Shown: one piece after another, positions 54,287-62,800 of the stretch
Numbering within the stretch: the first letter of the stretch is position 1
How the letters are laid out: each line of letters opens with the position of its first letter
Assembly: GCA_913055875.1 (NCBI GenBank)
Contig: CAJXJY010000003.1
Location: forward strand, 186,001 to 250,000
Direction of reading: 5' to 3'
DNA from: an uncultured Altererythrobacter sp.
GTDB taxonomy: Bacteria > Pseudomonadota > Alphaproteobacteria > Sphingomonadales > Sphingomonadaceae
Length of the DNA: 64,000 nt
Notes under the pieces: model-generated
The model's input: only the letters and a program-made list of their open reading frames with translations
What the model was told of the DNA's origin: nothing
The model's database searches: none
Program-made: the position numbers and the translations under genes

Positions 54287-54943
54287 CTATCGAGGGTTCA
54301 GCATGCCCCGTCGTCCCGAAACCCAGAATGCGGCGACGAGGCCGAGCGCCCAGATCGTAGTGAGCACATCGAGCATCGCGGGGGCCGGCACCAATTGCAG
54401 GTGGGCAAGCCCCGCCCAGCCTCCGACGACGCCGAAAATCAGATAATAGCCTGTGTTGCCCGTTTCGCGGGCGACCGTGCGCATCAATTCGTCCGACACT
54501 CGCGCCGAACGGATGGTGGCGGCAACGGCGACCGCAACCAGCAACGCCGTTGCGATGGCCGCGGTTTCCGGCGCAACCACCCCGCCGGGGCCGGAGATTG
54601 CGAGGACGAACAGGGCGGCGCCCAGCAACAGCATGCCGATCCCGCTGGCCATCAGGCTCTGTCGCTGCTCGCGCAATTCCTCGGCATCCTCGACATTGAG
54701 AAACCGCGCGCCGAAGGCCGGGCTGATCAGCCCGACGCCGACCCCGACGGCAATGAAGATGTAGACCATCGCCACGGCTATCGCGATCGTGGACGACGCA
54801 GACAACTCCCCGAAAACCTCGTCGCGAAACAGCTGCAGCATCGCAATGGCGACGAGGAAACCCGTCACCGCCCCCGCGAGCGTCGGCAGGGCCAGCTTGC
54901 CCCAGCGCGGCCCCTGTTCGGCTTTCGCTTCGATATCGTTCAT
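54287..54943 (-). CDS. multi-pass membrane protein partnered with a small Xre regulator
   Basis: Membrane protein of 218 residues with no family name I can assign. The start ATG at 54943 (MNDIEAKAEQGPRWGKL) overlaps the stop of the regulator gene by 4 bases. Six hydrophobic segments are visible, beginning LPTLAGAVTGFLVAIAMLQ, then IAIAVAMVYIFIAVGVGVGL, GIGMLLLGAALFVLAISG, a fourth and fifth around ATALLVAVAVA and YYLIFGVVGGWAG, and LTTIWALGLVAAFWV. Between segments 2 and 3 lies FGARFLNVEDAEELREQRQ. Small Xre plus membrane-protein pairs of this layout occur across bacteria; what the membrane part does is not known. Confidence 0.75.
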   Translation of the reverse strand: MNDIEAKAEQGPRWGKLALPTLAGAVTGFLVAIAMLQLFRDEVFGELSASSTIAIAVAMVYIFIAVGVGVGLISPAFGARFLNVEDAEELREQRQSLMASGIGMLLLGAALFVLAISGPGGVVAPETAAIATALLVAVAVAATIRSARVSDELMRTVARETGNTGYYLIFGVVGGWAGLAHLQLVPAPAMLDVLTTIWALGLVAAFWVSGRRGMLNPR

Positions 54944-55146
54944 TCCTGCGGCTCCCAATCGTCGATAAACAGGTCCGGCACGCTCACCGCGAACAGTTTC
55001 GCCATGCGCAGCGCCAGCGGCAGCGAGGGATCGTATTTGTCGGTCTCGACCGCGTTGATCGTCTGACGCGAGACGCCGAGCCGCCTGGCCAGTTCGCCCT
55101 GGCTCCAGCCCTTCGCCTCGCGATAGTCCTTCAAACGGTTCTTCAC
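54940..55146 (-). CDS. small Xre-family transcriptional regulator
   Basis: DNA-binding protein of 68 residues, essentially a single Cro/C1-type helix-turn-helix (GWSQGELARRLGVSRQTINAVETDKYDPSLPLAL) with a short C-terminal segment (FAVSVPDLFIDDWEPQE). The start is a GTG at 55146. The gene is followed with a 4-base overlap by the membrane protein and preceded by three tandem operator-like palindromes, which suggests autoregulation. The same palindrome lies ahead of the S9 peptidase at 41394. Confidence 0.9.
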   Translation of the reverse strand: MKNRLKDYREAKGWSQGELARRLGVSRQTINAVETDKYDPSLPLALRMAKLFAVSVPDLFIDDWEPQE

Positions 55147-55163
55147 CGAATCGCTCCGCTGCC

Positions 55164-55215
55164 TGTAAAGAGTTCTTTACTGTAAAGAGTTCTTGTCAGT
55201 CAAGAGCTCTTTACA
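55164..55215. promoter_or_regulatory. three tandem 18-bp palindromic operators ahead of the Xre regulator
   Basis: Boxes start at 55164, 55181 and 55198, exactly 17 bases apart and sharing one base: TGTAAAG-AGTT-CTTTACT, TGTAAAG-AGTT-CTTGTCA and AGTCAAG-AGCT-CTTTACA. The consensus is a 7-N4-7 palindrome TGT(A/C)AAG-N4-CTT(T/G)(A/T)CA. Box 1 ends 17 bases from the regulator start codon. The 17-base spacing puts the boxes on about 1.6 helical turns, allowing adjacent dimers to bind. The double-PilZ gene on the plus strand begins 184 bases on the other side. Confidence 0.75.
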
Positions 55216-55399
55216 GGCAGGCGAACTGTTCGCCGTGGGCCGGCATGGGCAGAAGAACGACCTGTCGTCGGGCATCGAGGCGCGGGAACGATGGGTTAAG
55301 CGGTTCGAAACCTTATCGCGTCATGGTCCATGGCCGAAAGGCCGGACAAGCGCCCCGATACCCGGGGGCATTGGGAACCGATCCGGCCCGGAGGGTGCT

Positions 55400-56611
55400 A
55401 TGCACAAGCTCAGAGAGGATCTTCAGGCCGGCCGCGTGCCGCAGCTCGATTCGCCGGTCGTGGACAAGAAGCGCAAGGGCGAAGGGCTCGACGGCAGCCT
55501 GTCGCGGCTCGAAATCCCGCGCGAGGAACGGCGCAAGACGCATCAGCGCAACGAAGACCGCTATTTCATCGCCGACGAATTCGCCCAGGCGCGCTGGCGC
55601 CGCGACGTCGCGACGGTGAAGATCGCCAATATTTCCTCCAACGGCATCATGATCGAAACCGATCGTCCGGCGGATATCGGCGAGAAGATCGCCGTGCGGC
55701 TCGACGATTGCGATCCGATCACCTGCGGCGTGCGTTGGGTGAAGGATGCACGCATCGGGCTCGAATTCCTCGAGGAAACCGGCATCCTCGCCGAGGCCGG
55801 CGTGGTCGAATACGTGATGGACAATATCCAGGAGGCGCTCGGCGCCGCCGGCGAACTGTCCGACCGCCGGCTCGGCGTCGAACGGCGCGGGCGCGAAATG
55901 CGCCACGGCCTGGTCTGGCTCGGCGAATTCGCCACCTCGGCCTGGACCTGCAAGGCGCGGCTGCGCAACATCTCGCGCACCGGCGCGATGATCACGATCG
56001 AGGAGGATCACGAATTGTGTTCCGGGCAGGAAGGCCTGCTCAATCTCGGCGCGGCGGGCCATGCCAACGGCCGGGTGCGCTGGATCGCCGGGGAGACCTT
56101 CGGCTTCCGGTTCGACGAGGAATTCGATGTCGCGCGCCTGTGCGAACAGCGCGCCGCCGACGTGGCCGTGTTCACCCCGCGCGAGGACGACGAGCGGGAC
56201 GACGAAGATCCGGACGCATTCGAAGCCGCCGGCCATTATCGCCGGGAAAAACCCGAAGTGGACCCGCACAGCCCGCCCGATATGGAATACAAACGGCTGA
56301 CGATGGACGAAATCTACCAGACGCTCTACCCCGACGGCCGCCCGGAAGCGGTCGACAGTCCGCCCGAAGCGCAATCGCCGCAGCCCCCGCAGCCGCGTGC
56401 GAAGCGCCGGGCCGACGGCGAGGCGGTGGTCTGGCCCGAGGACGAGGAAGGACAGCCCGAAGCCCCCGCGAAGGGATGGACTCCGCCGCAGCGTCCGCTC
56501 GGCAGCGCCGACTGGGGCGACGCCGACGACGGAGACGATGTCGGCACCGCCGCCGCCTCGCCCGACTGGGTCGGATCGCGCCAGCCCGGCAAGGAGGATT
56601 GGGGCAAGTAA
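55400..56611 (+). CDS. double PilZ-domain protein (possible c-di-GMP effector)
   Basis: Soluble protein of 403 residues. The start ATG at 55400 (MHKLREDLQAGRVPQLD) has GGAGGG 5 bases upstream. Two PilZ-like domains: about 45-150, with VKIANISSNGIMIETDRPADIGEKIAVRL and GVRWVKDARIGLEF, and about 160-270, with RLRNISRTGAMITIEEDHELCSGQEGLL and GRVRWIAGETFGFRF. The RxxxR that binds c-di-GMP is not clearly conserved (DRRLGVERRGRE is a candidate before the second domain), so ligand binding is uncertain. The last 130 residues are acidic, Pro-rich and disordered. No export signal. Confidence 0.85.
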   Translation: MHKLREDLQAGRVPQLDSPVVDKKRKGEGLDGSLSRLEIPREERRKTHQRNEDRYFIADEFAQARWRRDVATVKIANISSNGIMIETDRPADIGEKIAVRLDDCDPITCGVRWVKDARIGLEFLEETGILAEAGVVEYVMDNIQEALGAAGELSDRRLGVERRGREMRHGLVWLGEFATSAWTCKARLRNISRTGAMITIEEDHELCSGQEGLLNLGAAGHANGRVRWIAGETFGFRFDEEFDVARLCEQRAADVAVFTPREDDERDDEDPDAFEAAGHYRREKPEVDPHSPPDMEYKRLTMDEIYQTLYPDGRPEAVDSPPEAQSPQPPQPRAKRRADGEAVVWPEDEEGQPEAPAKGWTPPQRPLGSADWGDADDGDDVGTAAASPDWVGSRQPGKEDWGK

Positions 56612-56647
56612 CCCTTAGTCCGCGCCGCACTGCGCTGTGTCGAAAGC

Positions 56648-57406
56648 TCAGGCGAAGTTCCAGAGGGACAGATCGAGCCGTCCGAGCGCGGCTGCCAGAT
56701 CGGCATGGTCGCGCGCGACGGCCTTGCGCGCTTTTCGAAAATCCCTCCGCAGATACGGCTTGAGCGCCGCCTCGGCTCCGGCGGTATCGTGCCGGTGCAA
56801 CGCGGCGAACAGTGCGGTCGCGGTCACCAGTGCCTGCTCGGACAGATAGCCCGCTGTAGAGGCGCGCCAGCCCTGCCAGTGACCGTCGGTCCATTGCTCG
56901 AACTGGCGCGCACTGTTCGCCAGCAGGACGCCGAAACCGAGCCAAGCGGCGGCGCAGTCGGTCGAATGCTCCATCAGATCGGGCCCGTCGGGCGGATCGC
57001 CCGCATCGATAAGCAGATAGTGGCACAGTTCGTGCGCGAAGGTCGCCGCCAGCGCATCGGGATTGCGCAGCATGGCCGAGCTGTAGCGGATGACCGCCTC
57101 GCCCCGTTCGACCGAGAAGGTTCCGCACGCGCTGCCTCCCTCCTGCTGGATGAGCGGGTCGCCCGGGTCGAAATCGTCGTCGACGCGTTCGAGCCGGCAC
57201 GGCCAGTCGGCCATCCCGCACAGGCTGCGGACCGCTTCGAACAGCTCGGGCGCGGTTCGGGCCGAGGTCAGCGCCGGATGGTCCGGCAGGACGAGTTCGG
57301 GCCGGATATCGCCATCGTCGAGCACGGTGCGCAACCAGGCGAAACAGGCGAGAAGCCACTCGTATTCGTCCTGCGCGATCGGCGGTTTGGGTTTGAACAG
57401 CGGCAT
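56648..57406 (-). CDS. zincin-like protein with HExxH motif, function unknown
   Basis: Unrecognised soluble protein of 252 residues starting at the ATG at 57406 (MPLFKPKPPIAQDEYEWLLACF). The centre has a plausible metalloprotease helix FAHELCHYLLID (HELCH at about 125-129) followed by EHSTDCAAAWLGFGVLLANSA, where an acidic residue could be a third zinc ligand. The N-terminal third and the C-terminal helices (RRDFRKARKAVARDHADLAAAL) are family-free. It is divergent from the SOS-box lysozyme gene, sharing a 104-base intergenic region. Proteolysis is inferred from the motif only. Confidence 0.75.
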   Translation of the reverse strand: MPLFKPKPPIAQDEYEWLLACFAWLRTVLDDGDIRPELVLPDHPALTSARTAPELFEAVRSLCGMADWPCRLERVDDDFDPGDPLIQQEGGSACGTFSVERGEAVIRYSSAMLRNPDALAATFAHELCHYLLIDAGDPPDGPDLMEHSTDCAAAWLGFGVLLANSARQFEQWTDGHWQGWRASTAGYLSEQALVTATALFAALHRHDTAGAEAALKPYLRRDFRKARKAVARDHADLAAALGRLDLSLWNFA

Positions 57407-57464
57407 GGAGCCCTGCCTATTCCAACCGCGGACAGGAAGAAATCGTTTTCCTACACGGCATTTT

Positions 57465-57479
57465 GTTCTTTATTTGTTC
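57465..57479 (+). promoter_or_regulatory. LexA (SOS) box of the alphaproteobacterial type
   Basis: GTTC-TTTATTT-GTTC, a perfect match to the direct-repeat LexA site GTTC-N7-GTTC known from Rhizobium, Rhodobacter and Caulobacter. It lies in an AT-rich patch 31 bases upstream of the lysozyme start and between divergent genes. I saw no other copy ahead of a gene in this window, although the search was by eye. Confidence 0.75.
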
Positions 57480-57510
57480 CGCTCCGATTCGTCTGTGCAG
57501 GAGCGAGCCC

Positions 57511-58104
57511 ATGGAGCGCAAGAAGATTTTCGACACCGTCCGCCGGATCATCGGCCGCGGGTTCCGCCAGTCCGAGGTCGACGCCCTAGACCGCGTTCTC
57601 GACGGCACCGGGGATGATGATCCCGGATGTGTTTCGTCAACCAACCCGACCCGTATCGGCCCCGAAGGAATTGCGCTGATCAAGCAATTCGAAGGCTGTG
57701 CGCGGCTGCGCACCGACGGGCTGGTCGAGGCCTATCCCGATCCGGGCACCGGCGGCGATCCGTGGACGATCGGCTGGGGCGCGACCGGCAAGGGCATCGG
57801 TCCCGGCACGGTGTGGACGCGCGCCGAATGCGACGCCCGGCTCGAGCGAGACCTTGTGCGCTATGCGGCCGATGTCGCCCGCGCGGTCGGCGATGCGCGC
57901 ACCAACCAGCATCAGTTCGATGCGCTGGTCAGCTTCCACTACAACACCGGGGCGATCGCCCGGGCGACGCTGACCAGGCGCCATGTCGCGGGCGACCACG
58001 CCGGAGCGTTGAGCGAATTCGCCCGCTGGAATCGCGCCGGCGGGCGCGTGCTGAAGGGCCTCGTTCGCCGCCGTGCCGCCGAAGCGCGGCTCTACGCGCG
58101 CTGA
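57511..58104 (+). CDS. phage-type lysozyme (GH24), SOS-box controlled
   Basis: Muramidase of 197 residues that cleaves peptidoglycan. The start ATG at 57511 has AGGAG 8 bases upstream. After a 45-residue N-terminal region (MERKKIFDTVRRIIGRGFRQ), the GH24 domain begins at GPEGIALIKQFEGCARL. Catalytic residues are Glu61, an Asp in YPDP (Asp77) and Thr86 in WTIGWGATGKG; FNALVSFHYNTGAI-like FDALVSFHYNTG follows. No signal peptide, holin or spanin is nearby and no other phage gene is in the window, so it is a stand-alone chromosomal endolysin-like gene. It follows a LexA box, so DNA damage should induce it. Confidence 0.9.
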   Translation: MERKKIFDTVRRIIGRGFRQSEVDALDRVLDGTGDDDPGCVSSTNPTRIGPEGIALIKQFEGCARLRTDGLVEAYPDPGTGGDPWTIGWGATGKGIGPGTVWTRAECDARLERDLVRYAADVARAVGDARTNQHQFDALVSFHYNTGAIARATLTRRHVAGDHAGALSEFARWNRAGGRVLKGLVRRRAAEARLYAR

Positions 58105-58139
58105 CCGCTTGCAGGGCAGTCTGCACGCAGATCAAGTTC

Positions 58140-58165
58140 GGAACTCACAGGCCGCGCATGGCGTT
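58140..58165 (+). promoter_or_regulatory. EcfG-type (general stress) promoter for the RcnB-like gene
   Basis: GGAAC at 58140-58144, 17 bases, then CGTT at 58162-58165, the -35/-10 pattern GGAAC-N16-17-CGTT of the alphaproteobacterial stress sigma factor EcfG. It lies 26 bases ahead of the start codon at 58191, so the gene is expected to respond to general stress via PhyR-NepR-EcfG. Confidence 0.6.
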
Positions 58166-58190
58166 GGCTGGGTTAAAGGAGTTCGATTGA

Positions 58191-59222
58191 ATGCGTAGCT
58201 TGATTGCAGGAGCCGCAGCGGTCGCGCTTGCGGCCACCGTCGCTCACGCCGACCCCGGGAAGAACAAGGGTAACGGCAACGGAAAACCATCGGCGGCGGC
58301 GCAGCAGCGCGGCGGCCCGGACAAGGCCAAGCGCAACCAGCGGGAAAAGGCCTCGCCGGCCGTGGATAAAGCCGAGCGACGTGGCGAACGCCGGGTCGAA
58401 CGGCAAGTGGAACGCCGGATCGAAAACGACCGGACGGATCGCCGCGAAGACACGCGCGACAGGCGGAGCGACCGGAGAGAAGAGGTTTCGGACCGGCGCG
58501 AAGTCCGCGCCGAACGGCGGGAAGACCGCGGCGATGCCGTTCCGAAGCGCTTCGAGCGCGAAGCTCCGCGCGACCGGCGTTCGCGTACGGTCGGGCGCGG
58601 CGAGCGCTACGGGCTCGGCACGAATCGGCCCCAACGGGGCCTGATCGGAGGCTGTCCACCCGGCCTTGCAAAAAAGAACAATGGATGCATGCCGCCCGGT
58701 CTTGCCCGCAAGCGCGAGGAAGGGCGCTACCGCCCCGACTATTACCGGCCAGACTATTTCGGCTACGGTTTCCTCGGCGAGGGGCGCTATTTCTACTATG
58801 ACGGCTATCTGTTCCGGCTCGACGGCAGCGACCGGATTTCGGGCTGGATTCCGTTGCTCGGGGGTGCGCTGTCGGCGGGCAATATCTGGCCGGACGATTA
58901 CCGTTCGGCCCCTCTGCCCGATCATTATGTCGATTATTACAATCTCGGCCGCCCGCAGGCCTACCGCTATGCCGACGACGTCATCTATCGCGTGGATCCG
59001 GAAACCGCGGCGATCACATCGGTCGCGGCGCTGCTGACCGGCGACGATTTCGTGGTCGGACGACCGATGCCGGCAGGATACGACGTCTACAACGTCCCCT
59101 ACGCGTATCGCGACACCTATTACGACCGGCCCGATGCGCTGTACCGCTATTCCGACGGCTACGTGTACCAGGTCGATCCCGAAACCATGCTGGTCGCCTC
59201 GGCGATCGAGCTGCTGATCTGA
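58191..59222 (+). CDS. RcnB-like exported protein, Arg/Asp-rich
   Basis: Exported protein of 343 residues. A signal peptide (MRSLIAGAAAVALAATVAHA) precedes a very charged, low-complexity region (residues 22-165) of Arg, Asp, Glu and Lys (DRRSDRREEVSDRREVRAER). A Cys pair (GGCPPGLAKKNNGCMPPGLA) marks a small domain at about 160. The C-terminal half has YRPDYFGYGFLGEGRYFYYDG and two YRVDPETAAI/VYQVDPETMLV repeats, resembling the RcnB/YdeN-like family. The start ATG at 58191 follows AAAGGAG. The envelope location and stress promoter suggest a role in periplasmic or outer-membrane protection, unproven. Confidence 0.85.
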   Translation: MRSLIAGAAAVALAATVAHADPGKNKGNGNGKPSAAAQQRGGPDKAKRNQREKASPAVDKAERRGERRVERQVERRIENDRTDRREDTRDRRSDRREEVSDRREVRAERREDRGDAVPKRFEREAPRDRRSRTVGRGERYGLGTNRPQRGLIGGCPPGLAKKNNGCMPPGLARKREEGRYRPDYYRPDYFGYGFLGEGRYFYYDGYLFRLDGSDRISGWIPLLGGALSAGNIWPDDYRSAPLPDHYVDYYNLGRPQAYRYADDVIYRVDPETAAITSVAALLTGDDFVVGRPMPAGYDVYNVPYAYRDTYYDRPDALYRYSDGYVYQVDPETMLVASAIELLI

Positions 59223-59233
59223 GCGGGGCCGAC

Positions 59234-59800
59234 ATGCGAACCGATATGCGAACCGTTCCTTTCACTGCGCTGCTGATCGCCGCCGCCATGTCGGCAAGCG
59301 GCTGTTCCGGCGAGATCGAGAACGCACCCAACGAAGTCGAACAGACCAACGGCACCGTCGCCGCCGTCCTGTCGGGACGGGGCGAGTTGAGTATCCTGTC
59401 GGAGGCGATGACCGAGAGCGGGCTGGCCTCGGTCTTCGACGGCCCGGGCGCCTATACGGTGCTCGCCCCCGAGGACGCGGCTTTCGACGCCTTGGGCGAT
59501 CGCAGTGCGGCACTGATGGAGAAGAATCAGCGCCCCGTGCTGGTGGCGCTGCTGCGCGATCATATCCTGCCCGGGCAGTTCGACGCCACATCGGTCCGCG
59601 CCGACATCCGGCGCAAGGGCGGGCCGGTGCAGATGCGGACGCTGGGCGACACCATGCTCAGCTTCGCGATCGAGGATGGCGAGCTGACCGTGAGCGGCGA
59701 GAGGGCCCGCGCGAGAGTGATCGCGGATGAGGCGGTGATTGCCAGCAACGGCGTGGTGCTGCCGGTCGACGCTCTGCTAGAGCTGCCGCCCGGGGAATAG
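59234..59800 (+). CDS. fasciclin-domain lipoprotein
   Basis: Lipid-anchored protein of 188 residues. A signal peptide ends in a lipobox (SASGC). The FAS1 domain starts near SILSEAMTESGLASVFDGPGAYTVLAPEDAAFDALG and includes LRDHILPGQFDA and the H2-like VMASNGVVLPVDALL-type end (VIASNGVVLPVDALLEL). FAS1 domains mediate adhesion in many bacteria. The gene is 11 bases after the RcnB-like stop and shares its promoter; it then converges with tamB, 8 bases away. Confidence 0.88.
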   Translation: MRTDMRTVPFTALLIAAAMSASGCSGEIENAPNEVEQTNGTVAAVLSGRGELSILSEAMTESGLASVFDGPGAYTVLAPEDAAFDALGDRSAALMEKNQRPVLVALLRDHILPGQFDATSVRADIRRKGGPVQMRTLGDTMLSFAIEDGELTVSGERARARVIADEAVIASNGVVLPVDALLELPPGE

Positions 59801-59808
59801 AACCGCGC

Positions 59809-62800
59809 TCAGTAGTCCTTGCTGACCTCGGCCACCACGCTCTCGCGCCCGACCGTAGAAATCGAGGCCAGCAGGGCGAGCCAGCTGGTCACTCGGTACT
59901 CGACTTCGGTGGCGCTGTAGCCGCGCCCGTCGGTGATGATCTCGACGTAGAAGCGGCGCCCGAAATTCTTGCCCAGCGCCACGCCGGTGCCGCGTCCGAG
60001 CGCCGGGTCCGCCCCGACGATCCGCAGCCGGTCGAGCCCGATCGCGGTGCGCAGCTGGTTGATCGGATCCATCCCGCCGCCGCCGCGCAGGCTCGCCACC
60101 GCCGCGCCCAGTTGCAGCGCATCGGTCGCCGACAGCTCGGTGATCGACCCGCCGAACAGCAGTCGGGCGAGGATTTCCTCCTCCGGCAAAGCGGGGTTGG
60201 AGCTGAAGCCGATCTCGGGTTGCAACGCGCTCCCCTGCACGCGGACCTCGACGTCGATCCCCTCGCGCTCGGTCTCGGCGCGGATATCGAGCCGCGGGTC
60301 GATCGGGGCATTCTCGTCGAACGCGATCCGCCCGCGGGTCAGTTCGAAGCGGCTTCCGGCGAAGGTGTAATCGCCGCGGATCACCCGCGCCTCTCCGCCG
60401 ATGCGCGGATCGTCGGTGGTCCCGCGCAGCAGGATGTCGGCGCTCCACTCGCTGTCGAGGCCGAGCCCGTCGACATCGACCCGGCTCGGTGCTCGCGCAT
60501 CGACGAGGTAACGCCACGGCTGCGAGGCCGCGCGCACCGGGGCGCGGTCGGCGGGCAGGTTGATCTCGCGCGTCCTGATGCGCGGAAGCTCCTGCGCGCT
60601 CGCGGCGTTGCCGAGCCGCCAGCTCGCGCGGTTGACCAGTACACGCCCGGCGATCGTCCCGCCGATCCCGTTCGAGACGATCCGCAGCGGCCCGGTCAGG
60701 GTCGCCGAAATGCCGTTGGCGTCGAGTAGCCGCGCATTGCGCGCCGCGACCTTGATATCGAGTCCCGGCCCGCGCACGCCAAGATCGGTCAGGTCGACCG
60801 TCCCGCTGCCCGACACGCTGCCCCCGCCCTCGGTGCTGCCGCTGAAGCGGGTCAGCCGCAACCGAGATCCGGCAAACGTCCCGCGCATCGATGCGTTGCG
60901 GACATCGGTGCCCGACAGGCTGCTCTGGAGCCGCAGATTGTCGCTCGCCACCGAACCGCGCACGCGCGGATCGGCGAGCGATCCGGTGACATTGGCCGCG
61001 ATCGAGACCGGACCGGTGAGGTCGAACGCATCGATCGCCGCGAGCCGCCACAGCGCCGCCGCCGGGCCGCCATAGCGCAGCTGCGCGAACAGGTCGCCCG
61101 CACGCAGCCGGTCGAACAACGCGCCCGATGCGGGCAGGCCGGTGATTCGTCCCTGCAACCGTCCGCGCCGCTGACCGCCTTCGTCGATCACCGCACGCGC
61201 CTCGGCCCGGTCGGTGCCCAACCGCGCGACCAGCGCGAGATCGACCGGGGTCGAGGACAATACCAGCCCCGATCGCGTCAGCCCGTCGATCTTGACCCGC
61301 GCCGAGCCGGTCGGAACGCCGCCGCCATTGCTGCGGAAATCGACGATCCCCGAAATGGTCCCGCCCAGTCCCATGTCGGCGACGACGATATCGACCAGCG
61401 AGAGCGGCATTTCGGCGAGCTGCAGTTCGAGTGCGGTGGTGCCGCCGCCGAATTCGCCGTCGACCAGCACCACGCCGCCGCCATAGTTGAGCTGCGTGCG
61501 CTGCAGCGCCCAGCCGCCATCGCCCTGCCTAATCAGGACTGCGCGACGCGGCATGGTGATGCGACGTCCGGCGAAATCGCCGCGCGCCGCCACCGCCACG
61601 CGCTCGGGCGCAACCGCGGCATTGAGCTGCAGATTGAAGCGGCTCCCGCGGCGCCCGGCGAGCGAAGCCGTGACTTGGCCGCGGCCGTTCTCCAGTTCGG
61701 CCTGCGCCGCGACCCGACCGAGGAACAGCGTGCCGTAGCTGACGCCTTGCGCGAACACGCTCCCCTCGATCGTGCTGTTGCCCTCGACCAGCAACCCGCT
61801 CCCCTGAATCCGCGCGCGATTGATCGAGATCAGCGTTTCGCCACCGAAGCGGGCGTTGTTGGCGGTCAGGTTGACGTCGAACGCCTGCCCCCCGTTCCGC
61901 TGGCTCAGCGAGACGGTGCCGTCGATCCCGCCGCCGGTCAGGGTCAGGTCGCCGTTCGGCCCGGCATCGGTGAGAACGATGTCGCCGCGCACGGTGGTCT
62001 TCCACACGTTGAGCCGTTCGACCGCAATCCGCGTCGGACCGCCTTCAGGCGCGAACAGGCCGAGCGTGCCGTCGAACCGGCCGAGCAGCGACTGCCCCTC
62101 GGTTTCGATCGCGAAACCCTCTTCGGTGGGCGAAATGGCGACGCGGACGTCCTTGAGGCCCGCCGCGGGGAGCGGATCGGCGAACACCAGCACCGCGTTC
62201 GGCCCGCCGCCGTCGAGCGAGGCCTCGACCGTGAACGGCCCGTAATCGACATGCCGTCCGGTGCCCGCGACGCTGGTCGTGCCATCGGCGATCCGCCCGT
62301 CGAGATCGAGCTGTAACTTCTCGGCCTCGACCGAAACGCGGCGGAAGGTCAGCGGCGCGGCGGCGCCCATCGCGACCCCACCCCGAAAGGCGATCGAGGG
62401 GCCGGCAAGGTTCGCCATCGTCGCATTGGTGACCTGCGGGATGCGCCCGCGGAAGTCGGCGTCGAGCGTCCACGGTACGCCGTCTGCGAGCTTGAACACG
62501 ATATCCGCCCCGGCATTGACCGTACCGATATTGTCGAAGGTCAGTCCGTTTACCGCGACCGGCCCGGCCAGCGCATAGGCGCCAACCTCCGGTCGTCCGC
62601 GCAGCGCGAGTCTGGCAGTGGCGCCGGGGAAAGCGATCGCGAGATCGTCCGACAGGACTTCGCGCCCGGTATAGACCACCGTTCCCTCGAGCGTGCCGTT
62701 CGCCAGTCGTGGATCGAGCCACGCATTGCCGCTCTCGATCCGCCCGATCCGGGCGTCGACCGGCAGCGTCCAGCGCGCGCCGTCATAGGTTGCGGTGCCC

